From a bacterium (GTDB lineage Bacteria; Patescibacteriota; Microgenomatia; UBA10105; UBA927): a stretch of DNA of 32,978 bases. The notes beneath the pieces are model-generated. The model was not told where the DNA came from, ran no database searches, and saw only the letters and a program-made list of their open reading frames with translations. Of this stretch, positions 22,857 through 28,913 are shown piece after piece. Where the stretch lies: the NCBI GenBank assembly GCA_021817785.1, contig JAKAFY010000017.1:1-32978 (forward strand). The letters are read 5' to 3'. Positions within the stretch are counted from its first letter, which is position 1. Each line of letters begins with the position of its first letter. The translations under genes were made by a program, and so were the position numbers.

Positions 22857-23270
22857 ATGAACGACTGTATCTTTTGTAAAATCATAGCCAACGAAATTCC
22901 GTCCTACACGGTGTACGAAGATGCCGATACCAAAGCGTTTCTGGACATATTTGGCGCGACCGACGGGCATACTATGGTTATTTTAAAAAAACACGGGGAA
23001 ACCATCCATGCCTACGACGCCGAGGAATTGAAAAAATTGTGGTCCACAGTACAAAAAGTTGCGGCAGCAGTGGAAAGAGCATTTGATACCACCATTTTAT
23101 CCATCGGCATAAACCACGGCGAGCCGGCCGGCGTGAAACACCTGCATGTCCATATTATGCCTCGCTTTGAGGGCGACGGAGGTGGTATAATGCAATCACT
23201 TCCGGGGAAGAAATTAACCAATAAGGACTTTTCAGGAGTAGCGGAGAAGATTAAAAGTAAGTTGGAATAG
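22857..23270 (+). CDS. HIT family nucleotide hydrolase
   Basis: Histidine-triad protein that hydrolyses or transfers nucleoside monophosphates, for example from AMP conjugates. The 137-residue protein has the zinc-type CIFCKI start (Cys4, Cys7), then IPSYTVYEDADTKAFLDIFGATDGHTMVI and the catalytic HLHVHIMPR (His95, His97, His99). Length and order are those of bacterial HinT. ATG 22857 follows the heptamer array. A TATAAT inside the gene at about 23188 is probably chance. Confidence 0.95.
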   Translation: MNDCIFCKIIANEIPSYTVYEDADTKAFLDIFGATDGHTMVILKKHGETIHAYDAEELKKLWSTVQKVAAAVERAFDTTILSIGINHGEPAGVKHLHVHIMPRFEGDGGGIMQSLPGKKLTNKDFSGVAEKIKSKLE

Positions 23271-23273
23271 AAA

Positions 23274-23345
23274 GTCCGCCAAACCTTACTTTATGCCTTT
23301 TCACTACTATTCGTAGACGGCATAAAGAGCGGTTGAGGGGCGGAC
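23274..23345 (-). ncRNA. Structured repeat element, copy B
   Basis: Second copy of the element at 12572-12642, on the opposite strand. Outer stem GTCCGCC (23274-23280) with GGCGGAC (23339-23345), inner stem TTATGCC (23291-23297) with GGCATAA (23319-23325), and the apical CTACTATTCGTAG (23304-23316), which reads CTACGAATAGTAG on the minus strand. Stem sequences differ from copy A but pairing is kept. It lies between the HIT gene and rpsU. Confidence 0.55.
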
Positions 23346-23386
23346 CTAAGAACGAGTAATCCACTTTGTGGAAACTCGTTCTAAGG
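23345..23386 (+). promoter_or_regulatory. Long hairpin in the rpsU leader
   Basis: AGAACGAGT (23349-23357) pairs perfectly with ACTCGTTCT (23374-23382), extended by flanking CCTA/AAGG with one mismatch; an inner CCAC-TTT-GTGG caps it. It ends 22 bases before the rpsU ATG with no T-run, so it looks like a leader structure and not a terminator. Confidence 0.5.
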
Positions 23387-23407
23387 AAAGTGAGGTGTTT
23401 TATTTTT

Positions 23408-23608
23408 ATGGTATTTGTTAAAGCACAACCAGGAGACACATCAGACGCACTTATTCGTAAATTCATGCGCAAAGTGCTCAATGAAGGCATTTTGCAGGAT
23501 CTGAAAAAGCGTGAATTTTACGTCAAACCCGCAGAAAAGCGGAAAGAAGCGAAGAAAGAGTTAAAGCGCAGGCTGCGCCGCAATAATCGTCACAGTAACA
23601 GGGGATAA
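23408..23608 (+). CDS. rpsU: 30S ribosomal protein bS21
   Basis: Small ribosomal subunit protein near the anti-Shine-Dalgarno end of 16S rRNA. The 66-residue protein fits bS21: MVFVKAQPGDTSDALIRKFMRKV, then LKKREFYVKPAEKRKEAKKELKRR and a basic tail. The ATG at 23408 is chosen because it gives the conserved N-terminus; the frame open from 23366 runs through the leader hairpin. A GAGGTG about 12 bases upstream may be a ribosome binding site. yqeY follows 4 bases after the stop, a widely conserved pair. Confidence 0.92.
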   Translation: MVFVKAQPGDTSDALIRKFMRKVLNEGILQDLKKREFYVKPAEKRKEAKKELKRRLRRNNRHSNRG

Positions 23609-23612
23609 CGTT

Positions 23613-24059
23613 ATGTTACTTACGGATATTCAATCAACAGTCGTCACATCGCTCAAAAAAGGCGATGCCGTATCCGTGGAGACGCTGCGGTTTCTGATCT
23701 CCGCGGTGCGAAATGCCGCGATCAATAAATACGGCGCGGATGCGGAATCCAAGATCACCGACGCGGATGTGCTGGACGTCATCAAAAAACAGGTCAAAAC
23801 GCATAAAGAATCCGTAGACGCATTTGAAAAAGCCGGACGAAGCGAACTTGCCCAAAAAGAAGCGGCTCAGTTGGCCATTTTGGAGGCATATTTACCAAAG
23901 CAGGTATCGGACGACGAACTCAAAACGCTGCTTACTCCCATTGCTGCTGCCGGAGGTGATTTCGGCCCCATGATGGGTAAAGCCATGGCGGCAGTTGGAG
24001 GCAAAGCAGATGGTGCTCGTGTATCGGCAATATTAAAAAGCCTTCTGCCTAAAAGCTAA
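23613..24059 (+). CDS. yqeY: GatB/YqeY domain protein
   Basis: A 148-residue protein of the YqeY family, similar to the C-terminal tRNA-binding region of GatB: LLTDIQSTVVTSLKKGDAVSVETLRFLISAVRNAAINK, then DVIKKQVKTHKESVDAFEKAGRSELAQKEAAQLAILEAYLPKQ and GPMMGKAMAAVGGKADGARVSAILK. It probably binds tRNA or acts near aminoacylation; exact function unknown. It is coupled to rpsU by a 4-base gap, and a long inverted repeat begins at its stop codon. Confidence 0.93.
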   Translation: MLLTDIQSTVVTSLKKGDAVSVETLRFLISAVRNAAINKYGADAESKITDADVLDVIKKQVKTHKESVDAFEKAGRSELAQKEAAQLAILEAYLPKQVSDDELKTLLTPIAAAGGDFGPMMGKAMAAVGGKADGARVSAILKSLLPKS

Positions 24060-24097
24060 GCTTTTTTCTGCAAAATTGCCCCAGAAAGCTTAGCTTT
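24052..24097. repeat. Inverted repeat at the yqeY stop codon
   Basis: AAAGCTAAGCTTTTTTCTG (24052-24070) and CAGAAAGCTTAGCTTT (24082-24097) pair over 16 bases with a bulge of extra T. There is no T-run after the second arm, so on the plus strand it is not a standard terminator; it includes the yqeY stop and ends 10 bases before ybeY. Confidence 0.6.
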
Positions 24098-24107
24098 GTA
24101 ACTGTCT

Positions 24108-24503
24108 ATGATAACCGTATTATTCCAGACCGAGTCCCACTTTCCTGTTTCCACCGCAAAGATAAAAGATGCCGTAGTATCCTATCTTTCGACCCGTGTA
24201 AAAAGTAAAACCGAAATAAGCATCACCATTATCGGTGACCGGAGGATGCAGGAGCTGAATAACCGGTACAGAAAGATAGATGCGACCACCGACGTGTTGT
24301 CTTTCCCGCAAAACGATCCGTCCCAGCAGATGGCCCCATTCGTAGAGGCTCCGGACGGCGTACTGCGTCTCGGAGATGTGGTGGTATCGTATCCGCAGGC
24401 CGTCGCAGAGGCTACAGACGAAAATAAACTTGTGGATGATAAGGTCGTTGAACTTATCGAACACGGGATCAATCATCTTCTTGGTATTCATCACCCGGAA
24501 TAA
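24108..24503 (+). CDS. ybeY: Endoribonuclease YbeY, shortened C-terminus
   Basis: Metal-dependent RNase for rRNA maturation and ribosome quality control. The 131-residue protein shows ISITIIGDRRMQELNNRYRKIDATTDVLSFP, LGDVVVSYPQAVAEA and the zinc motif HGINHLLGIHH with all three His of H-x3-H-x5-H. It ends two residues later (PE), whereas most YbeY continue for about 15-25 residues of helix. The heptamer-period sequence starts directly after the stop, so the tail may have been lost to it. ATG 24108 has no obvious ribosome binding site. Confidence 0.9.
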   Translation: MITVLFQTESHFPVSTAKIKDAVVSYLSTRVKSKTEISITIIGDRRMQELNNRYRKIDATTDVLSFPQNDPSQQMAPFVEAPDGVLRLGDVVVSYPQAVAEATDENKLVDDKVVELIEHGINHLLGIHHPE

Positions 24504-24579
24504 ATCGAAGAAGGAAAAGGGAAAATCGAAGATGTAATATAAGTTGATAGCTTTTCGTTTTTCTATTTTCGTTTTAAGA
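24504..24579. repeat. Heptamer-period inverted array between ybeY and dnaX
   Basis: Left arm, purine-rich: TAAATCG, AAGAAGG, AAAAGGG, AAAATCG from about 24501. Right arm: TTTTCGT, TTTTCTA, TTTTCGT, TTTAAGA (24552-24579), exact 7-base steps. The arms are roughly complementary. dnaX starts 8 bases later without a ribosome binding site. Confidence 0.75.
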
Positions 24580-24586
24580 TTGCACT

Positions 24587-26056
24587 ATGTCATTTTACCG
24601 CACCTACCGGCCGCAAGTTATAGAAGATATCGATAATGCCGCAGTACGTACTCATTTACTGGCACTGCTTTCCAAAGACAAAAAAGAATTGCCTCACGCA
24701 TACTTGTTTACCGGACCCAAAGGTGCCGGCAAGACGACGGCTGCACGAGTTATTGCGAAATTGTTTAATTGTGAAAAACCTACGAAAGCCGGCCCGTGCG
24801 GTGCGTGTGATCAGTGCCGATCGATAGCCAATGGCACCAGTCTGGATGTGATAGAGATGGATGCAGCAAGTAACCGCGGCATAGACGAAATACGGCAGCT
24901 TCGGGATCGTATCGGATTGTCGCCGGCATCGGCTCCGTACACGATTTATATCATCGACGAAGTGCATATGCTCACGACCGAAGCATTTAACGCGCTGTTA
25001 AAGACGCTGGAAGAGCCGCCGGCGCATGCGGTATTTGTATTGGCTACTACGGATAGGGAAAAGGTGCCGTCCACGATCCAGTCCCGGTGTATGACAATCA
25101 CGTTCGGAAAAGCATCCGCCGATGAATTGGTACATGCATTGGCTCGGATTGCGAAAGCCGAAAAAATCACTATAGATGACGCAGCCCTTGCCCGTATCGC
25201 GAAATCCGCAGATGGGTCGTTCCGGGATGCCGTCAAATATCTCGAACAGCTGAGTTTTTCAAAGGGAACGATCACCGCGGATATGGTGGGGGAAACGCTT
25301 GCGCTTTCGGACGTGTCGCTTCGCGAGGCATTGCTCTCGCATCTTATCGCCCACGATGTGAAAATGGCGCTCGCGGATATTGAAACAGCGGTTTCATCCG
25401 GGAGTGATATGAAGCTCTTACTTACGGATCTGTTGGGCGATCTGGAACGCAAAATGGTGGCAGTGGCGACCGGGAATACACAGGATGCATGGAACATGCC
25501 GGATATCCGTGGCGCGATACAGAAATTTACCAAAGCGTACACAGAGTTACGGTTGAGTCCTATTGCCCAGTTACCCGTAGAAGTTGCTATTGTGGAATTT
25601 TGTGCGGGCGTCCCTGACGCCGTGTCCGCGGCATCTCCGAAAGAATCCCGGCCGGCTTCTCCCCGTGTGCCGGCCCCCATACCGCAGTCTGCGGCAGTGG
25701 CGGCGCCTCAACCGGCGCATGTTGCTTCGACGCCTGCCGTTACCGTTTCGCCTGTTTTGCCTGTGCCGGATGTTGTTCCGCCTGTTCCGTCGCTGGGATT
25801 GCTTACGTATGAAAAGCTGGTGGAACACTGGCCGGACTTTATTACGGCAACCAAGCCGTATAACCATTCCGTAGCCGGCGTGCTGCGTTCATCTAGACCA
25901 AAGGCTGTGGAAGGTGGTATAGTAACCATCGAAGCGTTTTATAAGTTCCATCAGGAAAAACTTGCGGAAGTCCGCACCAAACAGGTGTTAAGCGAGGTCT
26001 TAAAGAAACTGTTTGGGGAAAAGGTAAAGATAGAGATAGTTTTGGGAAAAAAATAA
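24587..26056 (+). CDS. dnaX: DNA polymerase III subunit gamma/tau
   Basis: Clamp-loader ATPase of the replicative polymerase. The 489-residue protein has SFYRTYRPQ at the start, Walker A GPKGAGKTT (43-51), the zinc module Cys62, Cys71, Cys74 and Cys77, EMDAASNRGIDEIR, Walker B with IYIIDEVHML, sensor 1 LATTDREKVPSTIQSRC with the arginine finger region, and DGSFRDAVKYLEQL (sensor 2). After about residue 350 comes a Pro/Ala/Val-rich linker and a C-terminal domain of about 90 residues, shorter than E. coli tau. dnaX followed by ybaB is conserved in many bacteria; recR, often third, is not here. Confidence 0.96.
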   Translation: MSFYRTYRPQVIEDIDNAAVRTHLLALLSKDKKELPHAYLFTGPKGAGKTTAARVIAKLFNCEKPTKAGPCGACDQCRSIANGTSLDVIEMDAASNRGIDEIRQLRDRIGLSPASAPYTIYIIDEVHMLTTEAFNALLKTLEEPPAHAVFVLATTDREKVPSTIQSRCMTITFGKASADELVHALARIAKAEKITIDDAALARIAKSADGSFRDAVKYLEQLSFSKGTITADMVGETLALSDVSLREALLSHLIAHDVKMALADIETAVSSGSDMKLLLTDLLGDLERKMVAVATGNTQDAWNMPDIRGAIQKFTKAYTELRLSPIAQLPVEVAIVEFCAGVPDAVSAASPKESRPASPRVPAPIPQSAAVAAPQPAHVASTPAVTVSPVLPVPDVVPPVPSLGLLTYEKLVEHWPDFITATKPYNHSVAGVLRSSRPKAVEGGIVTIEAFYKFHQEKLAEVRTKQVLSEVLKKLFGEKVKIEIVLGKK

Positions 26057-26082
26057 AACGTAAAAACGTAAAAGTAAAACGT
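26055..26082. repeat. Heptamer-like array between dnaX and ybaB
   Basis: AAAACGT, AAAAACGT, AAAAGT, AAAACGT: steps of 7, 8, 6 and 7 bases. It begins inside the dnaX stop codon. A partly complementary TATTTTCGATTTTCC follows at about 26103-26117. Confidence 0.65.
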
Positions 26083-26153
26083 GTTCGTCACGATACAAAA
26101 GATATTTTCGATTTTCCATATACCTTTTGACATTGCGACGGAAAGGAGCGTCT

Positions 26154-26420
26154 ATGTTTAATCCATTCAAAGCGTTGGGAGATGTAAATGCCATGCGTCA
26201 GCAGGCGATGCAAATCCAGTCTGCACTCGAAAAAGAAGAATTCGAAGTGGTACAGGGCAACGTGCGGATTTTAATTTCCGGCAATCAGAACGTAAAGGTT
26301 GTAGAAATCGATGGTGTGGCAAATGAAGATGTCCGCCGTGCGTTAAACGACGCGATCAAAAAATCCCAGCAGGCAGCGGCCATGAAACTGGCCGAGCTTT
26401 CGAAGAATTTTCAACAGTAG
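26154..26420 (+). CDS. ybaB: YbaB/EbfC family nucleoid-associated protein
   Basis: Small DNA-binding protein found with the dnaX locus. The 88-residue protein shows MFNPFKALGDVNAMRQQAMQIQSALEKEEFEV, a long helix, and ILISGNQNVKVVEIDG, the central beta motif of the family, followed by a second helix. It is slightly shorter than E. coli YbaB (109 residues). ATG 26154 is chosen because GAAAGGAG lies 5 bases upstream; the frame open from 26127 adds nine unconserved residues. Confidence 0.93.
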   Translation: MFNPFKALGDVNAMRQQAMQIQSALEKEEFEVVQGNVRILISGNQNVKVVEIDGVANEDVRRALNDAIKKSQQAAAMKLAELSKNFQQ

Positions 26421-26427
26421 TTTCAAA

Positions 26428-26493
26428 TATCGAGCATCGAGAAACGAGAGCCGAGAAATACACATCCCGATACTCGATTCTCGATACTCGCGG
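26428..26493. repeat. Heptamer-period inverted array before the PfkB gene
   Basis: Left arm: TATCGAG, CATCGAG, AAACGAG, AGCCGAG (26428-26455). Right arm: CCCGATA, CTCGATT, CTCGATA, CTCGCGG (26466-26493). Both run in exact 7-base steps and pair imperfectly (ATCGAG with CTCGAT, GCCGAG with CTCGCGG). Confidence 0.85.
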
Positions 26494-26501
26494 CTTTGTG
26501 T

Positions 26502-27515
26502 ATGCACGTCATCGTTACTGGTTCATTAGGCTATGACTTCATCATGGATTTTTCCGGACGGTTTGCCGACCGTATCATGCCGGACAATCTTCACAAGATT
26601 TCTTTATCGTTTTTGGCGGACAAACTGAATAAGCAGTTCGGCGGCACGGCAGGCAACATCGCGTATTCGCTGAACCTATTGGGCACGGAGCCTACGATCG
26701 TATCGGTCGCGGGAAACGACTTTGGTCCGTATAAAACATTTTTGGAAACCAACAAGATCGATATAGCGGGTATCACCGTTTTCGATACGGAACCGACAAG
26801 CTGCTACTTTGTTGTGACGGACAAAGACGATAACCAAATCGGCACATTTTATACCGGTGCGCAGAAATACGCCTCAAAACTTTCGCTCACATCCATACTG
26901 AACACTAGGGCACATTCTGAGAAATCCTTTGTCATTATTTCTCCGCAGGATCCCACAGCCATGAAAAAATTTGTGGCGGAATGCCGGGAAATACATGTGC
27001 CGTATTTGTATGATCCGGCGTTCCAGATAGGCACGTTTACCAAAGACGAATTGCGGCAGGGTATAGAAGGAGCGGAGCTGCTTATCGGTAACGATTATGA
27101 AATAGATCTTATTATTCAGACGTTAGAGATTTCCCACGAAGAATTATTGGTTATGGGTCCAAAAGCGGTCATTACAACGCTTGGAGCGAAGGGCTCGATT
27201 ATCGAGACGCGACATGACGCCATCCACGTAAAGCCCGCGAGAGCCAAAAACGTATCCGACCCGACCGGTGCGGGAGACGCATACCGCGGAGGATTTATCG
27301 CCGGTTACGTCCGAGCATTAGCTTCCGACCCCAGGGGTCGGGGGGCTTTGACCCCTGGGGTCGTGACCACAGATCAGCTTCTTGTCTGCGGACAGATGGG
27401 GGCAGTAGCTGCCGTCTACACCGTCGAAAAATACGGCACCGTCACGCATCACTATACGCAAGAGGAATTTGTAAAGCGGTATAAAGAAAATTACGGTAAC
27501 ACGGTTGATTTATAG
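26502..27515 (+). CDS. PfkB family kinase, possibly adenosine kinase
   Basis: Ribokinase-fold kinase that phosphorylates a sugar or nucleoside. The 337-residue protein has IVTGSLGYDFIMDF, NKQFGGTAGNIAYSLNLLG with the GGxxxN region, and the catalytic signature VSDPTGAGDAYRGGFIAGYVRAL, with Asp as base. Adenosine kinases of the PfkB type have a similar start and length, and the nearby S-adenosylhomocysteinase releases adenosine, so adenosine is a plausible substrate; this is inference. Directly after the signature, SDPRGRGALTPGVVT is encoded by a GC-rich perfect inverted repeat and looks like an in-frame insertion. ATG 26502 is chosen over TTG 26496; a heptamer array ends 8 bases upstream. Confidence 0.9.
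   Translation: MHVIVTGSLGYDFIMDFSGRFADRIMPDNLHKISLSFLADKLNKQFGGTAGNIAYSLNLLGTEPTIVSVAGNDFGPYKTFLETNKIDIAGITVFDTEPTSCYFVVTDKDDNQIGTFYTGAQKYASKLSLTSILNTRAHSEKSFVIISPQDPTAMKKFVAECREIHVPYLYDPAFQIGTFTKDELRQGIEGAELLIGNDYEIDLIIQTLEISHEELLVMGPKAVITTLGAKGSIIETRHDAIHVKPARAKNVSDPTGAGDAYRGGFIAGYVRALASDPRGRGALTPGVVTTDQLLVCGQMGAVAAVYTVEKYGTVTHHYTQEEFVKRYKENYGNTVDL
27326..27363. repeat. In-frame palindromic insertion in the PfkB gene
   Basis: CGACCCCAGGGGTC (27326-27339) and GACCCCTGGGGTCG (27350-27363) are perfect 14-base reverse complements with a G-rich 10-base spacer. Each arm is itself nearly palindromic. It is translated as part of a Gly/Pro/Arg-rich loop between two helices of the kinase. Confidence 0.75.
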
Positions 27516-27560
27516 TTTTCGATTAAGGGAACCAATAGATCAGAATATACCAAAACGTTC

Positions 27561-28238
27561 ATGAAAATCAGTGTTCTTGCAGCGGCTGAGTTTGAAGCAG
27601 AGCCAATAGCCAAAGCGTTTAATTTGAATGGTCCCGTATCATACCACTATACCAAGGTTTGGAAAGGGAGCGACTTTTTATTGGTTCAAACGAATATCGG
27701 CAAGGTCCATGCAGCTGCCGTTACGCAACTCGTTATTGATACAGAGCACCCGGATCTGATCATAAATGTTGGGATAAGTGGCGGATTTGCGAAAGAAGTA
27801 GTATTAGGCGATGTTGTGATGCCGACCGAGGTAATCCAATATGATTCTGATCAAACAAAGTTAGGGTACCCGTTGGGAAGAATTCACAAAATTGAAAAAG
27901 CTCAAATTCCGCTCTTGACGATTCGGGGAAAGGGTTTTTGGAAAAAAGGCCTATGCATTACTGCCGATAAGATTTTGTCGGACAATAACGAAGGATCGTT
28001 GCTGTACAAGAAATTTCATCCGGCCGTTGTAGATATGGAGCTTGGTGCAATTGCACAAGTTTGTTATATGAACAAGGTCAAATTAGTCGCGCTTAAAAGC
28101 CCAGTCGATATTGTTGAGAGAGAAGAGGTAGCGAGTTTTACACGTCGAATTGATCGAAGTATGAGCCGTTTGAACGAGGCGCTGAGCATGGTATTATTGT
28201 TGCTATCAAAAGACGTCCTATGGAATTTGGAAAAATAA
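27561..28238 (+). CDS. mtnN: 5'-methylthioadenosine/S-adenosylhomocysteine nucleosidase-like protein
   Basis: Member of the PNP/UDP phosphorylase family that cleaves adenine from MTA or SAH. The 225-residue protein shows KISVLAAAEFEAEPI with a Glu in the place of Glu12 of E. coli MTAN, VQTNIGKVHAAAVTQLVID, NVGISGGFAKEVVLGDVVMP, VDMELGAIAQVCYMNKV with the ribose-binding Met-Glu, and LKSPVD with an Asp in the position of the proton-donating Asp197. The surroundings of that Asp (KSPVD, not RAISD) are atypical, so specificity could differ. The next gene overlaps by 19 bases, and S-adenosylhomocysteinase follows, so a SAM by-product role is likely. Confidence 0.82.
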   Translation: MKISVLAAAEFEAEPIAKAFNLNGPVSYHYTKVWKGSDFLLVQTNIGKVHAAAVTQLVIDTEHPDLIINVGISGGFAKEVVLGDVVMPTEVIQYDSDQTKLGYPLGRIHKIEKAQIPLLTIRGKGFWKKGLCITADKILSDNNEGSLLYKKFHPAVVDMELGAIAQVCYMNKVKLVALKSPVDIVEREEVASFTRRIDRSMSRLNEALSMVLLLLSKDVLWNLEK

Positions 28239-28768
28239 TTTCATCGTTCAAAAGCAAGAAAGGGAACACCGTTGTTTTCCGCTATCCCAAAGAAGATGAT
28301 TTCTCCTCGATTTGGCAGTTTGCAAAAGCCCTTGCCCGTGAGGATACGTTTATCGAACTCAATCAGGAACCCACAGAGGAAGAGGAGCGGAAATGGTTTG
28401 ATGACATGATCACAAAGGTTACAAAAGGAGAATCCATATACCTTTGCGCATTGGTAAACGGGGTGTTCGCCGGAAACGTCCATGTGGAGAAAGGCAGATA
28501 CAGACGCCGTCACGTCGGTCACATGGGTATTTCATTATTAGCGCCGTATCGGGACGAGGGGATAGGGAGCGTGCTCATGCAAACGGCTATTGACGAAGCA
28601 AAGACACGTGGACTACGATTGCTCACGTTGACGTGCTTTGAAAATAATCCGAGGGCTCTACATGTGTACGAGAAATTGGGATTTCAGAACGTGGGGGTCA
28701 TTCCGGGGGATCTTGCATACAAGGGCGACTATATTGGTTCTATACACATGTACCTGCCGCTTGCTTAA
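28220..28768 (+). CDS. GNAT family N-acetyltransferase
   Basis: Acetyl-CoA dependent acyltransferase, cytosolic. In the 182-residue protein VFRYPKEDDFSSIWQFAKALARE is the N-terminal strand and helix, HMGISLLAPYRDEGIGSVLMQTAIDEAKTRG contains the acetyl-CoA loop R-D-E-G-I-G, and LTCFENNPRALHVYEKLGFQNVG is the C-terminal N-x-x-A-x-x-x-Y-x-K-x-G-F block typical of RimI/PhnO-like members. The start overlaps the end of the nucleosidase gene by 19 bases, which implies translational coupling. The substrate is unknown. Confidence 0.9.
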   Translation: MEFGKIISSFKSKKGNTVVFRYPKEDDFSSIWQFAKALAREDTFIELNQEPTEEEERKWFDDMITKVTKGESIYLCALVNGVFAGNVHVEKGRYRRRHVGHMGISLLAPYRDEGIGSVLMQTAIDEAKTRGLRLLTLTCFENNPRALHVYEKLGFQNVGVIPGDLAYKGDYIGSIHMYLPLA

Positions 28769-28913
28769 GGCCTGTAGGGTTTTTTGCATAGATCCGTGCC
28801 AATTACGCATATTTTCACGGATTGCCCGCAGCAAAGTATATAGAAAAATGCTTGACTGGATTGTCAGAAAGGGATAAAAATCGCTTATTATAAATTATTA
28901 CAAAAGGGGGCGT

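Noticed and set aside
23181-23194. TGGTATAAT inside the HIT gene as an rpsU promoter
   Set aside because: Sequence fits an extended -10 box, but it lies within conserved HIT codons and more than 200 bases from rpsU; chance cannot be excluded.
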